Below, in pieces: positions 33,823 to 44,110 of a stretch of 64,000 bases of DNA (positions are counted from its first letter, which is position 1; each line of letters opens with the position of its first letter). Under the pieces are notes generated by a model that was not told where the DNA came from, made no database searches, and saw only the letters and a program-made list of their open reading frames with translations. Source of the stretch: Dermanyssus gallinae (taxonomy: Eukaryota > Arthropoda > Arachnida > Mesostigmata > Dermanyssidae); contig QVRM01001106.1 in assembly GCA_003439945.1 (NCBI GenBank), positions 1 to 64,000 of the forward strand, written 5' to 3'. A program made the translations under genes and the position numbers.

Positions 33823-34909
33823 CTCATTCTATTATTATTATAAACAAGTGACTTCGTCAAACTGATTTAGTTTTAGACATTTAATAGGCCGTGGCGTGTG
33901 TGTCAAAAACAACTAAATTGGAACCTACAAGCTATCCGGACTAACTGCACGGCCGTGAAAATGCGAATGTTAGCTTAGAGTTGTTCAAGAGCAAGCAAAC
34001 CCAACTTGTCATTTCAATACTGTACGTATTTTTTGCCATATGAGTCATAGAATGCTCTCCTTCCTCTCAGTGTCCCCTCTCTCTATTAATTATTGCAGTT
34101 CGTTCGATTCTAAAGATATAAGCACCTGCTGTACCGATAAACAAGCTTTGCGGTTTAACAATGTACAGCTAATTAAATCGTCGATGAGTGCAAAAAAGGA
34201 GAGAGAAGACAAACCTCACTGAACAAACAGACGACAATAAGAAGCCATGATGTGCGATAAATTGTCGTCGAAAAATTTCCCGAAAGCGACTGCACATCCG
34301 TCTGTCTCCAGAGGCGCAGCATACTCGTGTTCGTTTGAGCTTAGGGCTCTCTCACATTAGCAAAATTGAATAGTTTCTTTTATCACATTAACATTAACAG
34401 TTCACATTAACAATTTTTTAGATTGAACAAACCTACGCGGATAAGCTCGCAACAACTAGGTACAATTTTCTTATCAGAGATTTGCTAATTCTGCTGACGA
34501 ATGGTGTTGTGCAATGTTCTCGAAGCTCCCTGAAGGTCAGAGGGTGATGAGGTCACGTCGTCACCGTCGTAGATCCGTGCGCCACAACATACAGCGCCCC
34601 GTAGGAAAAAACTCACGGCAGTACGATCACATGACGGGCAATGCCGGGCCTGCGGGCGAGCGGATAGCCCAATACCTCGACGCCTCGAGGTAGTCCGAGG
34701 CTTGCCCATAGAGCCATGCTGCCATGCTGACTTGAGTGCGTTGCACGGCGACCTTGTGCCCCATTTGAAACAGTTATACGTTTGTGCCACAAAAACGACG
34801 CGTGTGTTGTCACAGCAAATGCAACATAATCTGGCTGTATTAGGACACGCGTACGTTTGTGTAGCGAGCGTCTGTCATGGCGGGCACTGAAGAGGTAAGA
34901 TCGCGCGAG
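33823..34909. other. no recognised gene
   Basis: Mixed sequence with short frames. A palindromic patch, CCTCGACGCCTCGAGG, lies at about 34675-34690. No domains. Confidence 0.4.
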
Positions 34910-35017
<108 letters not shown>

Positions 35018-35051
35018 GGAGACAAGAGGCGGGCAAGTATTACTGCAACGT

Positions 35052-35141
35052 CTGTCATTAGATGTTCAGAGAGGGAATGCCGCTTCGGTTAGAGGTACCA
35101 TGGCTAGGTGGACCAGCCCAAGCCTGGACCTAGTGCCTTGA
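35052..35141 (+). pseudogene. RGN-type retroelement C-terminal remnant, copy 3
   Basis: Thirty codons ending in [19 protein letters not shown], then MARWTSPSLDLVP. It is nearly identical to the minus-strand copy at 46.4 kb (three differences in 29 residues) and shares the RGN-A-AS core with the 9.7 and 22.9 kb copies. An 80-bp trailer containing AAATAAATGATTTATAAAT leads to the (TA)n(GA)n array at 35221, again a microsatellite in tail position. Confidence 0.6.
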
Positions 35142-35219
35142 GTTATGCCCCAGCGGGCTGTGCACACGTTCTTACATCACAAATGTATATTTTGCTACAC
35201 TTAAATAAATGATTTATAA

Positions 35220-35220
<1 letters not shown>

Positions 35221-35276
<56 letters not shown>
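35221..35276 (+). repeat. (TA)n(GA)n compound microsatellite, possible 3' tail
   Basis: About 15 TA units pass into about 12 GA units. It follows the coding end and AT-rich trailer of the RGN copy at 35052 in the same orientation. Confidence 0.93.
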
Positions 35277-35452
35277 AAGGGAGGCATAAAATGAGATAAA
35301 GAGGAAACCAAGATAAAACGGTCACACGAACAGGGTTTAGCGTTATAAGCGTCGGGCGACAGCAGTGGAGAAGCGACAGCTGTTCTGGCGGGGCGTACAC
35401 TCCAAGAAACAGCTCGAGAAGGAGTAGAACATGCAAACACGTGCGGCGCTGT

Positions 35453-35553
35453 GTGTTGTTGTTGTTATTGTTGTTGTTGCTGCCGTTGTTGTTGTTGTTG
35501 CTGCCGCTGCTGCTATTGCTGCTACTGCTATTGCTGCTATTTGTTGTTGCTGC
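35453..35553. repeat. (GTT)n and (GCT)n triplet tract
   Basis: Alternating runs of GTT and GCT/GCC triplets (reverse complement CAA/CAG). Frames encode Val/Ala, Ser/Asn or Thr runs. Flanking sequence to about 35700 continues with CAC/CAT triplets. No gene is supported. Confidence 0.85.
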
Positions 35554-36118
35554 CACCTAGGCCTTTGCTGGCAACTCGTCCACGTCAAACCACTGAAAGG
35601 TCGGCGTATATTGGCCCATGAACATCATCGCCAACACCACCGCCACGACCACCATCACTATCGTCATCGTGGTGGTTACTTACCACCGTCACCTTGAGCC
35701 GAATGCCACCCAACACAGCTACCCAGCCGCTAGTCGCCTTGTCGCTGTACCTCGACTCACTTAGTTCCGGCTAGCTGAATCGCAATATCTGCAACCGACG
35801 AAACGTGGGTTAGGGCGGCCCTAGGCTTGGCACCACGAATCGTGGGGCGACGTAGGGTTTTGCACTACTAGTCGCAATCTTCGCTCTTTCTCTCTCCACC
35901 CTTTCTCTCTCTTCTTTCTCTATCTCTTTATCTCTCTGTCCTCCTTCGTCGATCTCTTTGCACTTTGCTGTGTGCCTTTTCCTATCTCGTTCGTCGGGGA
36001 ATGTAGTCTGTCTGTCTGTCTGAAAGCAAAGACGCTTATTTGCTTCAACTGTTAGTGCTGCCGTTGGCACTGATGCAGCCGCTGCTGCTGCCATTTTTAG
36101 CTGCTCATATTTGCTTTT
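35554..36118. other. no recognised gene; CT-rich patch
   Basis: CT-rich sequence at about 35880-35945 and a short (TCTG) run at 36006-36022. The minus-strand frame 35810-36175 is Lys/Glu/Arg-rich because of the CT tract. Confidence 0.4.
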
Positions 36119-36409
36119 TGACGGCGCATTTTGCAACAGATTGCTTGCCTCTACGTCACCGCTTACCCTATACAAACGGCAACCAGCGTGGCTTGTTTAT
36201 CCCAGTGCGTATTGACGGCAACGTATATGAACACACAGAAGAGCAAACCGGCACGTTCTAATGACGGCGTATTTTGCAACAGATCTTGCCGCCACGTCTT
36301 GCTATGGCCGCCCACCCTCGACAAACGGCATCCAGCGAGACTTGTTTATCCCAGTGCATATTGACGGCAATGTATATGAACACAGAGGGGCGGGCAGGCA
36401 AGTTCTAAT
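36119..36409 (+). repeat. tandem duplication, unit about 143-148 bp
   Basis: Copy 1 36119-36261 and copy 2 36262-36409 share TGACGGCG-ATTTTGCAAC, ACAAACGGCA-CCAGCG, CTTGTTTATCCCAGTGC and TATTGACGGCAA-GTATATG, and both end at GTTCTAA. Differences are scattered substitutions and small indels, so the duplication is not recent. Frames through it have no known domain. Confidence 0.9.
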
Positions 36410-36517
36410 ACTTTTGGTCTTTCGGCTTGCTTTGCTTAGAAGCGCCAGTCATCAACTACACGCAGGATAAATTTCTGTTGCGGAGTTTGTTGTTTGACTT
36501 TGGTTCACTTTTGTCAA

Positions 36518-36722
36518 CCGAGCAAGATGGCTTAGTGGCAAAACCTTTGCCTTGCATTCGGGAGGACTGGGTTCGAGAACCAGACCGGCCACTCTTAAAT
36601 TAGTTTTCATGGTTTCCAATTTAGACAAGAGTAATGCCGGAGTGGATTAAAAATCAGCCATTACACGAAAAAAAAAACCGTACAAGACCATTAGCCTTAC
36701 GAAAAGCTAATTTTTTTTTAAA
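36518..36722 (+). mobile_element. tRNA-derived SINE, copy 3
   Basis: Plus-strand copy. Box A-like TGGCTTAGTGG at 36528-36538 and box B-like GGTTCGAGAAC at about 36570-36580 lie 31 bp apart, normal tRNA spacing. The body has CTCTTAAATTAG, CAATTTAGACAAG and ATGCCGGAGTGG, then CCGTACAAGACCATTAGCC and TTACG. The expected terminal A run is replaced by a T run at 36711-36719, so the tail is altered. A mariner transposase start lies 3 bp beyond its end. Confidence 0.88.
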
Positions 36723-36724
36723 GA

Positions 36725-37010
36725 ATGAGTAAAGCAAACGAGGTTCGGCGAATTATATGCCCTAACGTGGTTGTAATGTTACAGACTGCTTTTGGTTATC
36801 AAGCACTGTCCAGAAACTATGTATATACGTAATTCCGTCGATTTCTAGACGGACTTAAAGATCTTGGAGGTGATCCTCTTTTAGGAAGGCCTTCAACGTC
36901 AATATCCAAAGAAAACGTTGAAGAGGTTTGTAATGCCATTCTCCACGATCGCCGAATTACTATCAGGAACTAGCTGAGGAATTGGAGACATCTTATGTAT
37001 TAATAACGAG
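36725..37010 (+). pseudogene. mariner transposase N-terminal fragment
   Basis: Starts MSKANEVRRIICPN, then MLQTAFGYQALSRNYVY, which is the mariner first helix-turn-helix (compare LQ-AFGD-ALSR). The linker reads DGLKDLGGDPLLGRPSTS, and the second region NVEEVCNAILHDRRITIR then, after a frame change, LAEELETSY. A stop splits the first two blocks near 36831. No catalytic aspartates follow. The upstream inverted repeat is missing and its place is taken by SINE copy 3. A fourth mariner lineage in the window. Confidence 0.75.
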
Positions 37011-38262
37011 CACACATCTTTACTAATTGTAGATTCATTGATGAAACATTCGATTTCTATATTGCCGCAGCTTCCCTATTCGCCGGATTAGAAGAGACAG
37101 AAGAGAGGAATACGGATACAGGAAATGGTGTGACAAGAGGAGGGACTTCAGTAGCGGGGGAAATCTGGACAATGGGAGATATTAGCCGTGAGAAAGAGAA
37201 CACATAGGAGCAGCAACACCCAACATTCAGGGGTACATTGGAGCAAATAGTTGGCAATCAGCGACAACGAAAGTCATGACTAAAGATTGACCGAAGGTGC
37301 AAGACACGAAGCAGGGCAGAAGGAAATCGTGAGAGTAATATACATTGAACGAGTTGCTATGTTAAATATGAGAGGGAGGAGGTGGAGGAACAAGTGGTAG
37401 GAACAAACTAAATTACTAAAAATAATATTAGCCGATGTGATTATAGTACCAAGAACGCAATCGTGTAGGATGGAAGCGCCGCTGGGCTTAATGGCATGTA
37501 ATTTTTATGGTACGAATCGGATTACGGAAATAAGAAAACAAGTTGTGATGGGAGTTGGGACATAACCCAGAGAGAGTTCAGAATGAAACATCTGGTAATT
37601 ACAGAGATACACCTGGGGGGAAATATGAGCCGTTATGAGGGTATATAGAGCATCAAATAACACGAAAAAAAAGGTTAAGAATATCAGGCGAATACCCGCG
37701 AAGTGAAGAGATATGCATGTATATACAAAAGGATAGAAATTCATGCATAGACTGTGTTCTAACAAAGGGTGAAATAGGTATTTGGGTAGATTAGTACAAT
37801 ATTGGAAGTTATTATAATTGGGTTGAAGTGGGCGAGATGGCAAAGAAGCCGGGTGGGTACTTACACAAAAAGTCTCAATAAACACAAATGGACGCAGAAA
37901 ATAGAAGACAAAAAACAGCTATTGGTGACAAGTCGGGAAAAGCAGCTAGACGAGATGCATTGGAAAATTAAAGACAAGTAGGGTAATTGCTGTAAGATAG
38001 GAAAGATAGTTTATAAGGGAGGTGAACGAGAATGCTGTAGCGATCAAATTAATAGGGTAATATTAGAGACGAAAAGGTAGAGTAAGCAAGATAGACAAGT
38101 AACGGAAAGGGACAGCAGATAGGACAGTATTGGGCCAATTAAGTAAGCCAATAAAAGAGCCTAACGTTTCTATCGAGTAAACGGCTTGGTGGAACCATAG
38201 CAGTGATAAGTTTACAGTTTTTATTTATTAATTCATATTAATTTCTGTCTATTTCATCAGCA
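37011..38262. other. no recognised gene; A/G-rich, possibly the 5' half of the decayed LINE
   Basis: Purine-rich plus strand with many stops. A string such as FYGTNRITEIRKQ near 37500-37560 could be endonuclease-region coding of the LINE that becomes recognisable at 38.6 kb, but I cannot show catalytic motifs. Confidence 0.3.
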
Positions 38263-38268
38263 ATATAT

Positions 38269-38320
<52 letters not shown>
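38263..38320. repeat. (TA)n in a 20-bp higher-order pattern
   Basis: TA runs separated at regular 20-bp intervals by AAA, three blocks. Confidence 0.9.
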
Positions 38321-38629
38321 TGATTTTTGTCCGAGCGACGTGTTCACCTTCAGCCTAGAACAACACTGGTCTGCGTCCGTTAGTAAGCTAACCTAGAATT
38401 GAGACCACGGTGCCCCCTCTGGACCTCAATGGAAAATCTCTAGCGTAAGAATACAACTCAAAATGTTAATACAAGATTGTTTTTAATATCAGAATAAAAA
38501 TGCGGACTAGAGGGAACTTTACAGGATTTTGGGGGCTCCCAAAAGGCAGCGAGCAAAGTACTTTTAGGACTATTGCAGGCAGGAGAGAACAAGGATGACA
38601 AATAAGGAGCAGCATGGAACATACATAGT

Positions 38630-40180
38630 AGAAAAAAATGGGTACTGCGTTACAAGCACATTTTTTCAAGACTGCAGTAACCAGAGTAGAAAGAGCAAAA
38701 ACTAGCACCGAGATTTCAACCACAGCTGAAGAGATTAAACGCGTAAAAAATAAGATAAACACTCATACAACGTGTGGTATTGACGGAATTTCGGTAGGAA
38801 TTATCCAGGCATTGGAACACGAATACGTATGTTATTAATGAACCAAATTATTCATATATTTAGAGGGGGTGGAATCCCGGACGGTTGGCGCAAGGAAAAG
38901 TTTCTCTTTGTCCTAAGGATGAAATAGATAATGATACTTCACAAAGTAGGTGACCAATCACAATTACACACATAACTTATTAAATATTTATCCAGGATTT
39001 TAACAGTAAAGCACATACTTATCTTAAGAGAAATGAGAAAATAGGGACGTTGCAGTGCGGAGTTATTGAAGTGTATAGACTAGACGATCATTTTTCTGTA
39101 TTAAGCCTGGTTATGGAAGTATCGAGATTGCAGAAACAAGGGTGTGCGACAGGTTATTTAGATCTAAAAAACATGATATGGTGGGCAGAACAAGGTTGTA
39201 TCAAATTACGCTGAAGGAGAGTTTTAAGGGCAGCTGGATGGAGTTACTAGAATACATTTACAAGAATGACACAAAAATAATAGTATCAAGACAATTCAGG
39301 AAGTTTCTTGTTGCTGAGGGAGTCGGGCAAGGATTTCCGTTTCATCGGTGATTTTTTTATATATAAGGAGAATAGCAACGGGATAGGAAGGCAGATAGGG
39401 GAAACGGGCGCATATAAGTACACCAGTGCTGCTGTTTGCGGGCCATATAGTAAAGTTAAGGCCTTTGATATGGCATTTAAAACAAAAAAAAGACACTTTT
39501 AGAATTTCCGGGGCTTAGAGGGAAAGGAAGCCAGTATTACAGAGAAGGAAACTAGACTATAAGAATCTTGAGGTGACAGTGAGCTTAGGGGATATCTATT
39601 TAGAAAAGAATGTGATCGTGTGGAGGAGGAATACATGCAGTGTAAGGGTCTTTCGGAGTTTGTACTCCGAAAGAATGTACCAGGATTACAGGCGCTGTGG
39701 ACCGCTCTGGTCCACAGTTAATTGAGAGGGAAGAGGGGGTGAAAATATAAAAGCAAATATTGATGAAATCGAGGGTAAAAAGGCATATAGGGCAAATTTA
39801 AATTGACGATGGGGCCAGATCGGATTTGGCATATATGGAAACGTAAAGCGGGAAATGTACGCGGTAGACTGGGTATGCGATACTTCAAAAGAAAGTGGGC
39901 TATTAGCAGATGCCAGGGATGTTAAATACAATTGATACAGCGAGGGACAAGTACAGATTGTCGAGCTTGTGGGTTATAGAATGAGTCAACTAAACATATT
40001 GTAAAACAATGTACAATGTTAGAGGGATCAGAGATATATACCGGTTAGAGGCCCTAGCTTTAGGACTAAATGTTAGAATGGGCCAGGTCAATACTACAAA
40101 GAAGATGTTGTACAAATGGAAGGCAATTACTCAGTAGGTATTAGAGGAGGAGACATTGGTTACATAGATGCTTAGGTAAT
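38630..40180 (+). pseudogene. decayed LINE reverse transcriptase and C-terminal zinc knuckle
   Basis: From 38638 the plus strand reads TTAEEIKRVKNKINTHTTCG then IDGISVGIIQAL, the start of an RT fingers domain (E-I---I------GIDGI). Then VLSLVMEVSRLQKQGCATGY precedes LDLKNMIW (first catalytic block, degraded). WMELLEYIYKNDTKIIV and AEGVGQGFPF (equivalent to GVRQGCPLSP) follow near 39300-39350. The catalytic YADD/FADD is not found. Near 39960 D-C-R-A-C-G-L-stop-N-E-S-T-K-H-I-V-K-Q-C gives a C-x2-C, H-x4-C knuckle. Stops and frame changes are everywhere. The clade is unresolved. Confidence 0.6.
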
Positions 40181-40321
40181 ATGTATGCTGCCGTCCTAAG
40201 GACCCCTAATATAAAAGGGTTACATAAGTATTTAGGTATGTCGAGCAAATATATATGTATGTATATATAAATCACGCTGGGTGCCGTCTGAAGCGAATAA
40301 GGGACCACAGCGAGAAGTGGA
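40181..40321. other. short spacer, nothing recognised
   Basis: Mixed sequence between the LINE and a TA array. Confidence 0.4.
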
Positions 40322-40347
40322 ATATATATATATATATATATATATAA

Positions 40348-40378
<31 letters not shown>

Positions 40379-40379
40379 A

Positions 40380-40417
<38 letters not shown>
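40322..40417. repeat. (TA)n with repeated AAGTG interruptions
   Basis: Three TA blocks separated by identical TATATAAGTGTATATAT junctions, showing internal duplication of a block. Confidence 0.92.
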
Positions 40418-40419
<2 letters not shown>

Positions 40420-41195
40420 TGCGCCTCTGCGTTGACGTCAATATAAAGACATATATATGTGCTGTGTCTCTTTGTTGTATTGTGCGGTCATCGTCCTCAT
40501 ATTGATCCCCCGATCCCTTCAGCAGCACGCCATCACGTGGTGTTGACGAAGTGTCCAGATCACGTCAGGCCAAGCCTCGACGCTTTATGTGATGAACACG
40601 GTCGGTTGGACCTCGTCTCGAGGCTGTCCAGGGCTGTCGGTGTCGTCTCTGCCGTTTTGCTTCTTCTTGCGTCGGCCACTACTGAGTACATATCTCCTCG
40701 TAGCGAGGGGGTCGAGTTTGCTTGAATGAGCACATTGAAGACGACGACGACGGTGTGGCGGCCGCCGTAGCGGTAGCGGCGACGACAACAAAGAAGAAGA
40801 AACCCTCCGGGGTAGTTTATTACATACAACATGGCTCGTCTGCCCGAATAAGCGAACGAAAGCAAAATACAGAGAGAGAGAGGAAGAAATAGTATGCGTG
40901 AGAGGGAGAGGGGTGGTCTGACAACGATTGGATGAAGCCGCCGATGAATCGACGGACTGCGAACCGTCAGTGTCGAGTCAGCTGGGGGGGGGGGGGGAGG
41001 CCGGGGAACTAGGGGTGAGATCGGATGAGTGAAGAGACAAGCCCGGCGACACCCCTGAAGCAATGATCTTGGCTTTCTTTGAGGTGCTTCAGAAAGGCGG
41101 CGGGGTTGCTGCTGCTGCTGCTGTTGTTACAACGATTACTACTACCACTACGACTTGTACTATCATCGTCACTATTAGGGCGTCCACCCCACCCG

Positions 41196-41492
41196 CTACG
41201 GATCACCCCAGACGTGGCCTAGCCCACGTATCGCCGGCAGGCCCCATGTCTCTCTGGTCGCTAGACAGGCCCACGTCTCATCCAGATATATCATCACATT
41301 GACATCATTGCCGGGACCCGCGGCGGCGCGTCTCACGCGACGGCCCGTACGGACGGATGGGTCTGGCGCGGCCCCTGCTACCGCTGCAGGCGGCAATGAT
41401 GATGCTGCTGCTGTTGTTGTTGTTGTTGCTACCGCTGCTGCTAAGAAGGGGGCATAGATGGCAGCTATAGTTGCCCAGAATCCTCCTTTCAT
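41196..41492 (-). CDS. hypothetical exon with a hydrophobic N-terminus
   Basis: Within the 215-codon frame 41196-41843, an internal Met at 41492 starts MKGGFWATIAAIYAPFLAAA, a short charged start and a hydrophobic stretch that would pass as a signal peptide. An Ala/Thr-rich triplet segment, RTGRRVRR (a possible dibasic cleavage site) and NDVNVMIYLDETWACLATRE follow. The whole frame could equally be a chance product of GC-rich sequence. I do not recognise the protein and see no certain splice sites. Start choice is a guess. Confidence 0.2.
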   Translation of the reverse strand: MKGGFWATIAAIYAPFLAAAVATTTTTAAASSLPPAAVAGAAPDPSVRTGRRVRRAAAGPGNDVNVMIYLDETWACLATRETWGLPAIRGLGHVWGDP

Positions 41493-41617
41493 ATCCTCCT
41501 CCCTACGACTACCAACCACTGTCCTATCCGAACGGCCAGCTGGAGATGCACGACCACCGGGTTCATTGAACGGCGCCGGCAACGTTTCGAATTGCCCGCC
41601 ATCGAAACCGGAAGGCG

Positions 41618-41662
41618 GCGGAGACGATGAACGATGCTGGCAAACAGCGTCGTAGCAAAGTT
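41618..41662 (+). repeat. 45-bp duplicated segment, copy 1
   Basis: GGAGACGATGAACGATGCTG followed by GCAAACAGCGTCGTAGCAA matches 42246-42290 with few changes. Confidence 0.8.
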
Positions 41663-42245
41663 CCAATCGTGCACGCCCTATTCCCCGTACAGACAAGGGC
41701 GGGCGGCACCCACACGTGCGGTGGCTAACGACGCCCGCCCAACCAGCCACCCAGCTGAGTGGGTGAGCGGCGCAGCCAACCGACCGATGGCGGGCCAATT
41801 TAAACTCGGCGGGATCAGCCGGAGTTCGTCTCCCTGCCGTCAAATCCTATGTTTCCTCATATTGAATCCTGATCCTCTTTCGGTGACTGGCCGGCCAGTC
41901 TGCACTAGTTGATGTCACAGGCGGCGATGTCGCGTGACGGCTCACCCTTACCACTTAACAATGAAGCGAGCCTAAACGATAAGCGGGACACCCCTCTCTG
42001 TCTCGTCTTCTCCGCCCGTCTCTCCGCCGGACGAACTAGCCAAAGTACTGCTGTTTTGTTGGCCGGATTTGGCTTATCCAACCGGAAAAAACTGTAATAA
42101 CAAATAAAATATTTAGACGCTGTCCGCAATCCAACACGGCACATTTTCTTACAAGAAGGTTTAAACCTACATGAAAAAACGTACCTCTGAAATATGTGGT
42201 TCAATTATCCGAAGGCGACCGCATATGATAACTGAAGTGCCGGAA

Positions 42246-42290
42246 AGCGGGGGAGACGCGATGAACAATGCTGGCAAACAACGTCGTAGC
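42246..42290 (+). repeat. 45-bp duplicated segment, copy 2
   Basis: GGAGACGCGATGAACAATGC then TGGCAAACAACGTCGTAGCA. It matches 41618-41662 inside the GC-rich island, in the same orientation, about 630 bp away. Confidence 0.8.
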
Positions 42291-42301
42291 AAGAAAAGCC
42301 C

Positions 42302-42362
42302 CTGAAACTGCTTAGTCAGACCGCATCCCTGCTTCATGGATCGGCAACCTTCGATTTCACTG
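42302..42362 (+). repeat. dispersed repeat Y, copy 1
   Basis: TGAAACTGCTTAGTCAGACC, GCATCCCTGCTTCATGGATC and GGCAACCTTCGATTTCAC match 44462-44524 at most positions. It lies just outside mariner 3. Function unknown. Confidence 0.8.
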
Positions 42363-42406
42363 CAGAACGTCAAAAAAAAGACGAACACACATAATCGTTT
42401 TAGTTA

Positions 42407-43693
42407 TTAGTTAAGTCAAAAAGTTGGTCGGCTTTTTTACCCGATTTTAAAGAGCCTTATTTATGCAGACAACAGTATTTTTATTCAATGATATATTGAC
42501 CGTTTTGTTCGATAACCTTCGCCCATCGCCTCGGTAGATCCATGATTCCTTTATCCCAGAACGTCTTGTCCTTCTCGTCGAAATACTGAGTGAGGTGATT
42601 TTTTTATAGCCTCCAAAGATTCAAATGTTGTGCCATCAAGGGAGTTCTGAAGAGACCTGAACAAGTGATAATCAGATGGTGCGAGGTCGGGACTATAAGC
42701 TGGGTGCGGCAGCACATCCCAGTCAAACTCCGCCAATTTTGCCGGGTGGCCAAACTTTTGTGTGGTGTCGCCTTATCATGTTGAAAAGTGATTCCCCACC
42801 TGTTTGACAATTCCGGGCGCTTCGTTGCTACTGCAGCCTTCAAGTAGTCTGTTGTCTGCAGTAGACGACGGAGTTGATCGTCTGACCCATTGGAAGCAGC
42901 TCAAAATACACGACGCCCTTACAGTCCCACCAGCAGCACAGCATAACCTTCTTCTGATGAATTTCGGGTTTAGGGATAGCTGCGGCCTGAGAACCTCTGG
43001 GGACCCAACTTCTTTTCTGTGTTACGTTTCTGTAGAGTATCAATTTTTCATCGCCGGTTATCAATCTCCTCAGAAATGGCTCATTCGAGTTTTTCCGGAG
43101 GAGTGCGTGACAGGTATCGACTCGCCCTTCAAGCTGCCTATCATTGAGGTCGTGTGGTAGCCAGATATTCCGCTTGCACGAGAAACCTGCATCATGGAGG
43201 CGATTCCAAACGGTTCCGTGGGAGACTCCCGTTACATCTTCAATTTCTTTTATGGTCAAACCTGGGTTCGAAGTAACCAGGCTTATGACTTCGTCGGTCT
43301 CCACAACATTGGGTCGTCCTGACCTCGGTTCATCTTCGAGATTGAAGTTTCCAGCTTTGAAACGGGCGAATCGCTTTTCGACTGTGGATGTGTGTGTGTA
43401 CTGCGTTTTCGCCGTAGACTGCACATACCCTCCGGGTTGATTGCGCTGCACTTATGCCTTCACGGTAGGAGAACAACATAATGTGTCGAAAATGCGTATT
43501 TTTGTCCTTCATTGCAAACAGCTGCCAATTCCGCAAACGAAATGGTAAAGTTGGAACCGGTATACCGTCGCGCCGCCATGGGTCTGCTCCTGAATGTAAA
43601 CACCCAGCCGCACTCTCAGGCGGCCCTGCTGCAGAGCGCGGGAATTTCAAAAATGTGATCCCAGAAAGCCGACGAACTTTTTGACTTACCTAA
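42407..43693 (-). mobile_element. mariner-type DNA transposon 3, complete with TA duplication
   Basis: 1287 bp. The right arm (reverse complement, ending at 43693) begins TTAGGTAAGTCAAAAAGTTC then GTCGGCT; the left arm (42407-42433) begins TTAGTTAAGTCAAAAAGTTG then GTCGGCT. TA lies directly outside both ends (42405-42406 and 43694-43695). Length and ends are canonical for the Mos1-like size class. The best-preserved transposon in the window. Confidence 0.93.
42481..43512 (-). pseudogene. mariner transposase, full length, several frameshifts, DD34D residues kept
   Basis: Start ATG at 43512 (MKDKNTHFRHIMLFSYREG), stop TAA at 42481-42483; 1032 bp, the expected 344 codons. Blocks in order: first helix-turn-helix in one frame, then VEKRFARFKAGNFNLEDEPR with SGRP and a second helix-turn-helix in another. 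TGDEK holds the first Asp, and GITFQHDKATPHKS the second. YSPDLAPSDYHLF holds the third. Four frame changes interrupt it and cancel out overall, leaving total length unchanged. One is in a run of seven A (42599-42605, plus-strand T), after which GIMDLPRRWAKVIEQNGQYI is recovered. Non-functional as it stands. Confidence 0.9.
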
Positions 43694-43959
43694 TAGATTC
43701 AGCGGAAGCAACTCGAAAAGCTGCAAGTACACTTTTTTTGGACACACTATGACAACTAATTCTACGGCATAAGAATCGAAGAAATGGTGAAACAATTTGG
43801 GATCGGCGGCTTAGGGTGAGGGCCTAATTTCCTCTATTGTTCGCAGTTCTGCTTGGAAAACTGCCTGAACGGATATTGAAAAGCAGGTGGATAGAATGAG
43901 CAAGAGTTTACTGTGCGAGGTTAGTTCGGTTTTTCTACCTTAAAGGGTAAAACTCAGTG

Positions 43960-44110
43960 AAGGCAGACAGACTCCTTGGTGAGTACACGGGAGAGCTGTT
44001 GGTGCAGTCAATCAATACGCGGAAGATTAATGTCTCCCACAGTAATGACTGCGCTATCCGTAAGGCAAAAGCGTCCCTAGAACTTGAGTGGCCGTTGGCG
44101 TGACGCTATT
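43960..44110 (-). pseudogene. LINE endonuclease (EEP/APE type) fragment
   Basis: The minus strand reads ITVGDINLPRID then stop at about 44000-44040. V-G-D-x-N-L-P-x-I-D-W is the hallmark block of the apurinic-like endonuclease domain of CR1/L2/Jockey-type LINEs, containing the catalytic Asp and Asn; the Trp has become a stop. Flanking coding cannot be followed. The fragment lies 270 bp from mariner 3 and was not part of it. Confidence 0.5.

Larger units (their letters stand above)
40500..41900. other. GC-rich island, no identified gene
   Basis: About 1.4 kb distinctly richer in G, C and CpG than the rest, with few TA repeats. It contains a 14-nt G run (40983-40997), GCT/GTT triplets at 41108-41130 and 41400-41440, and long open frames on both strands (167 codons at 40560-41063 minus, 215 at 41196-41843 minus). 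Such a patch could be a promoter or first exon of a host gene, but no domain confirms this. GC richness alone also lengthens chance frames. Confidence 0.4.

Noticed and set aside
36518..36590. Functional tRNA gene
   Set aside because: Box A and box B are present, but the same head is joined to the same non-tRNA body in three places, one with poly(A). It is a SINE head; the stems also carry mismatches.
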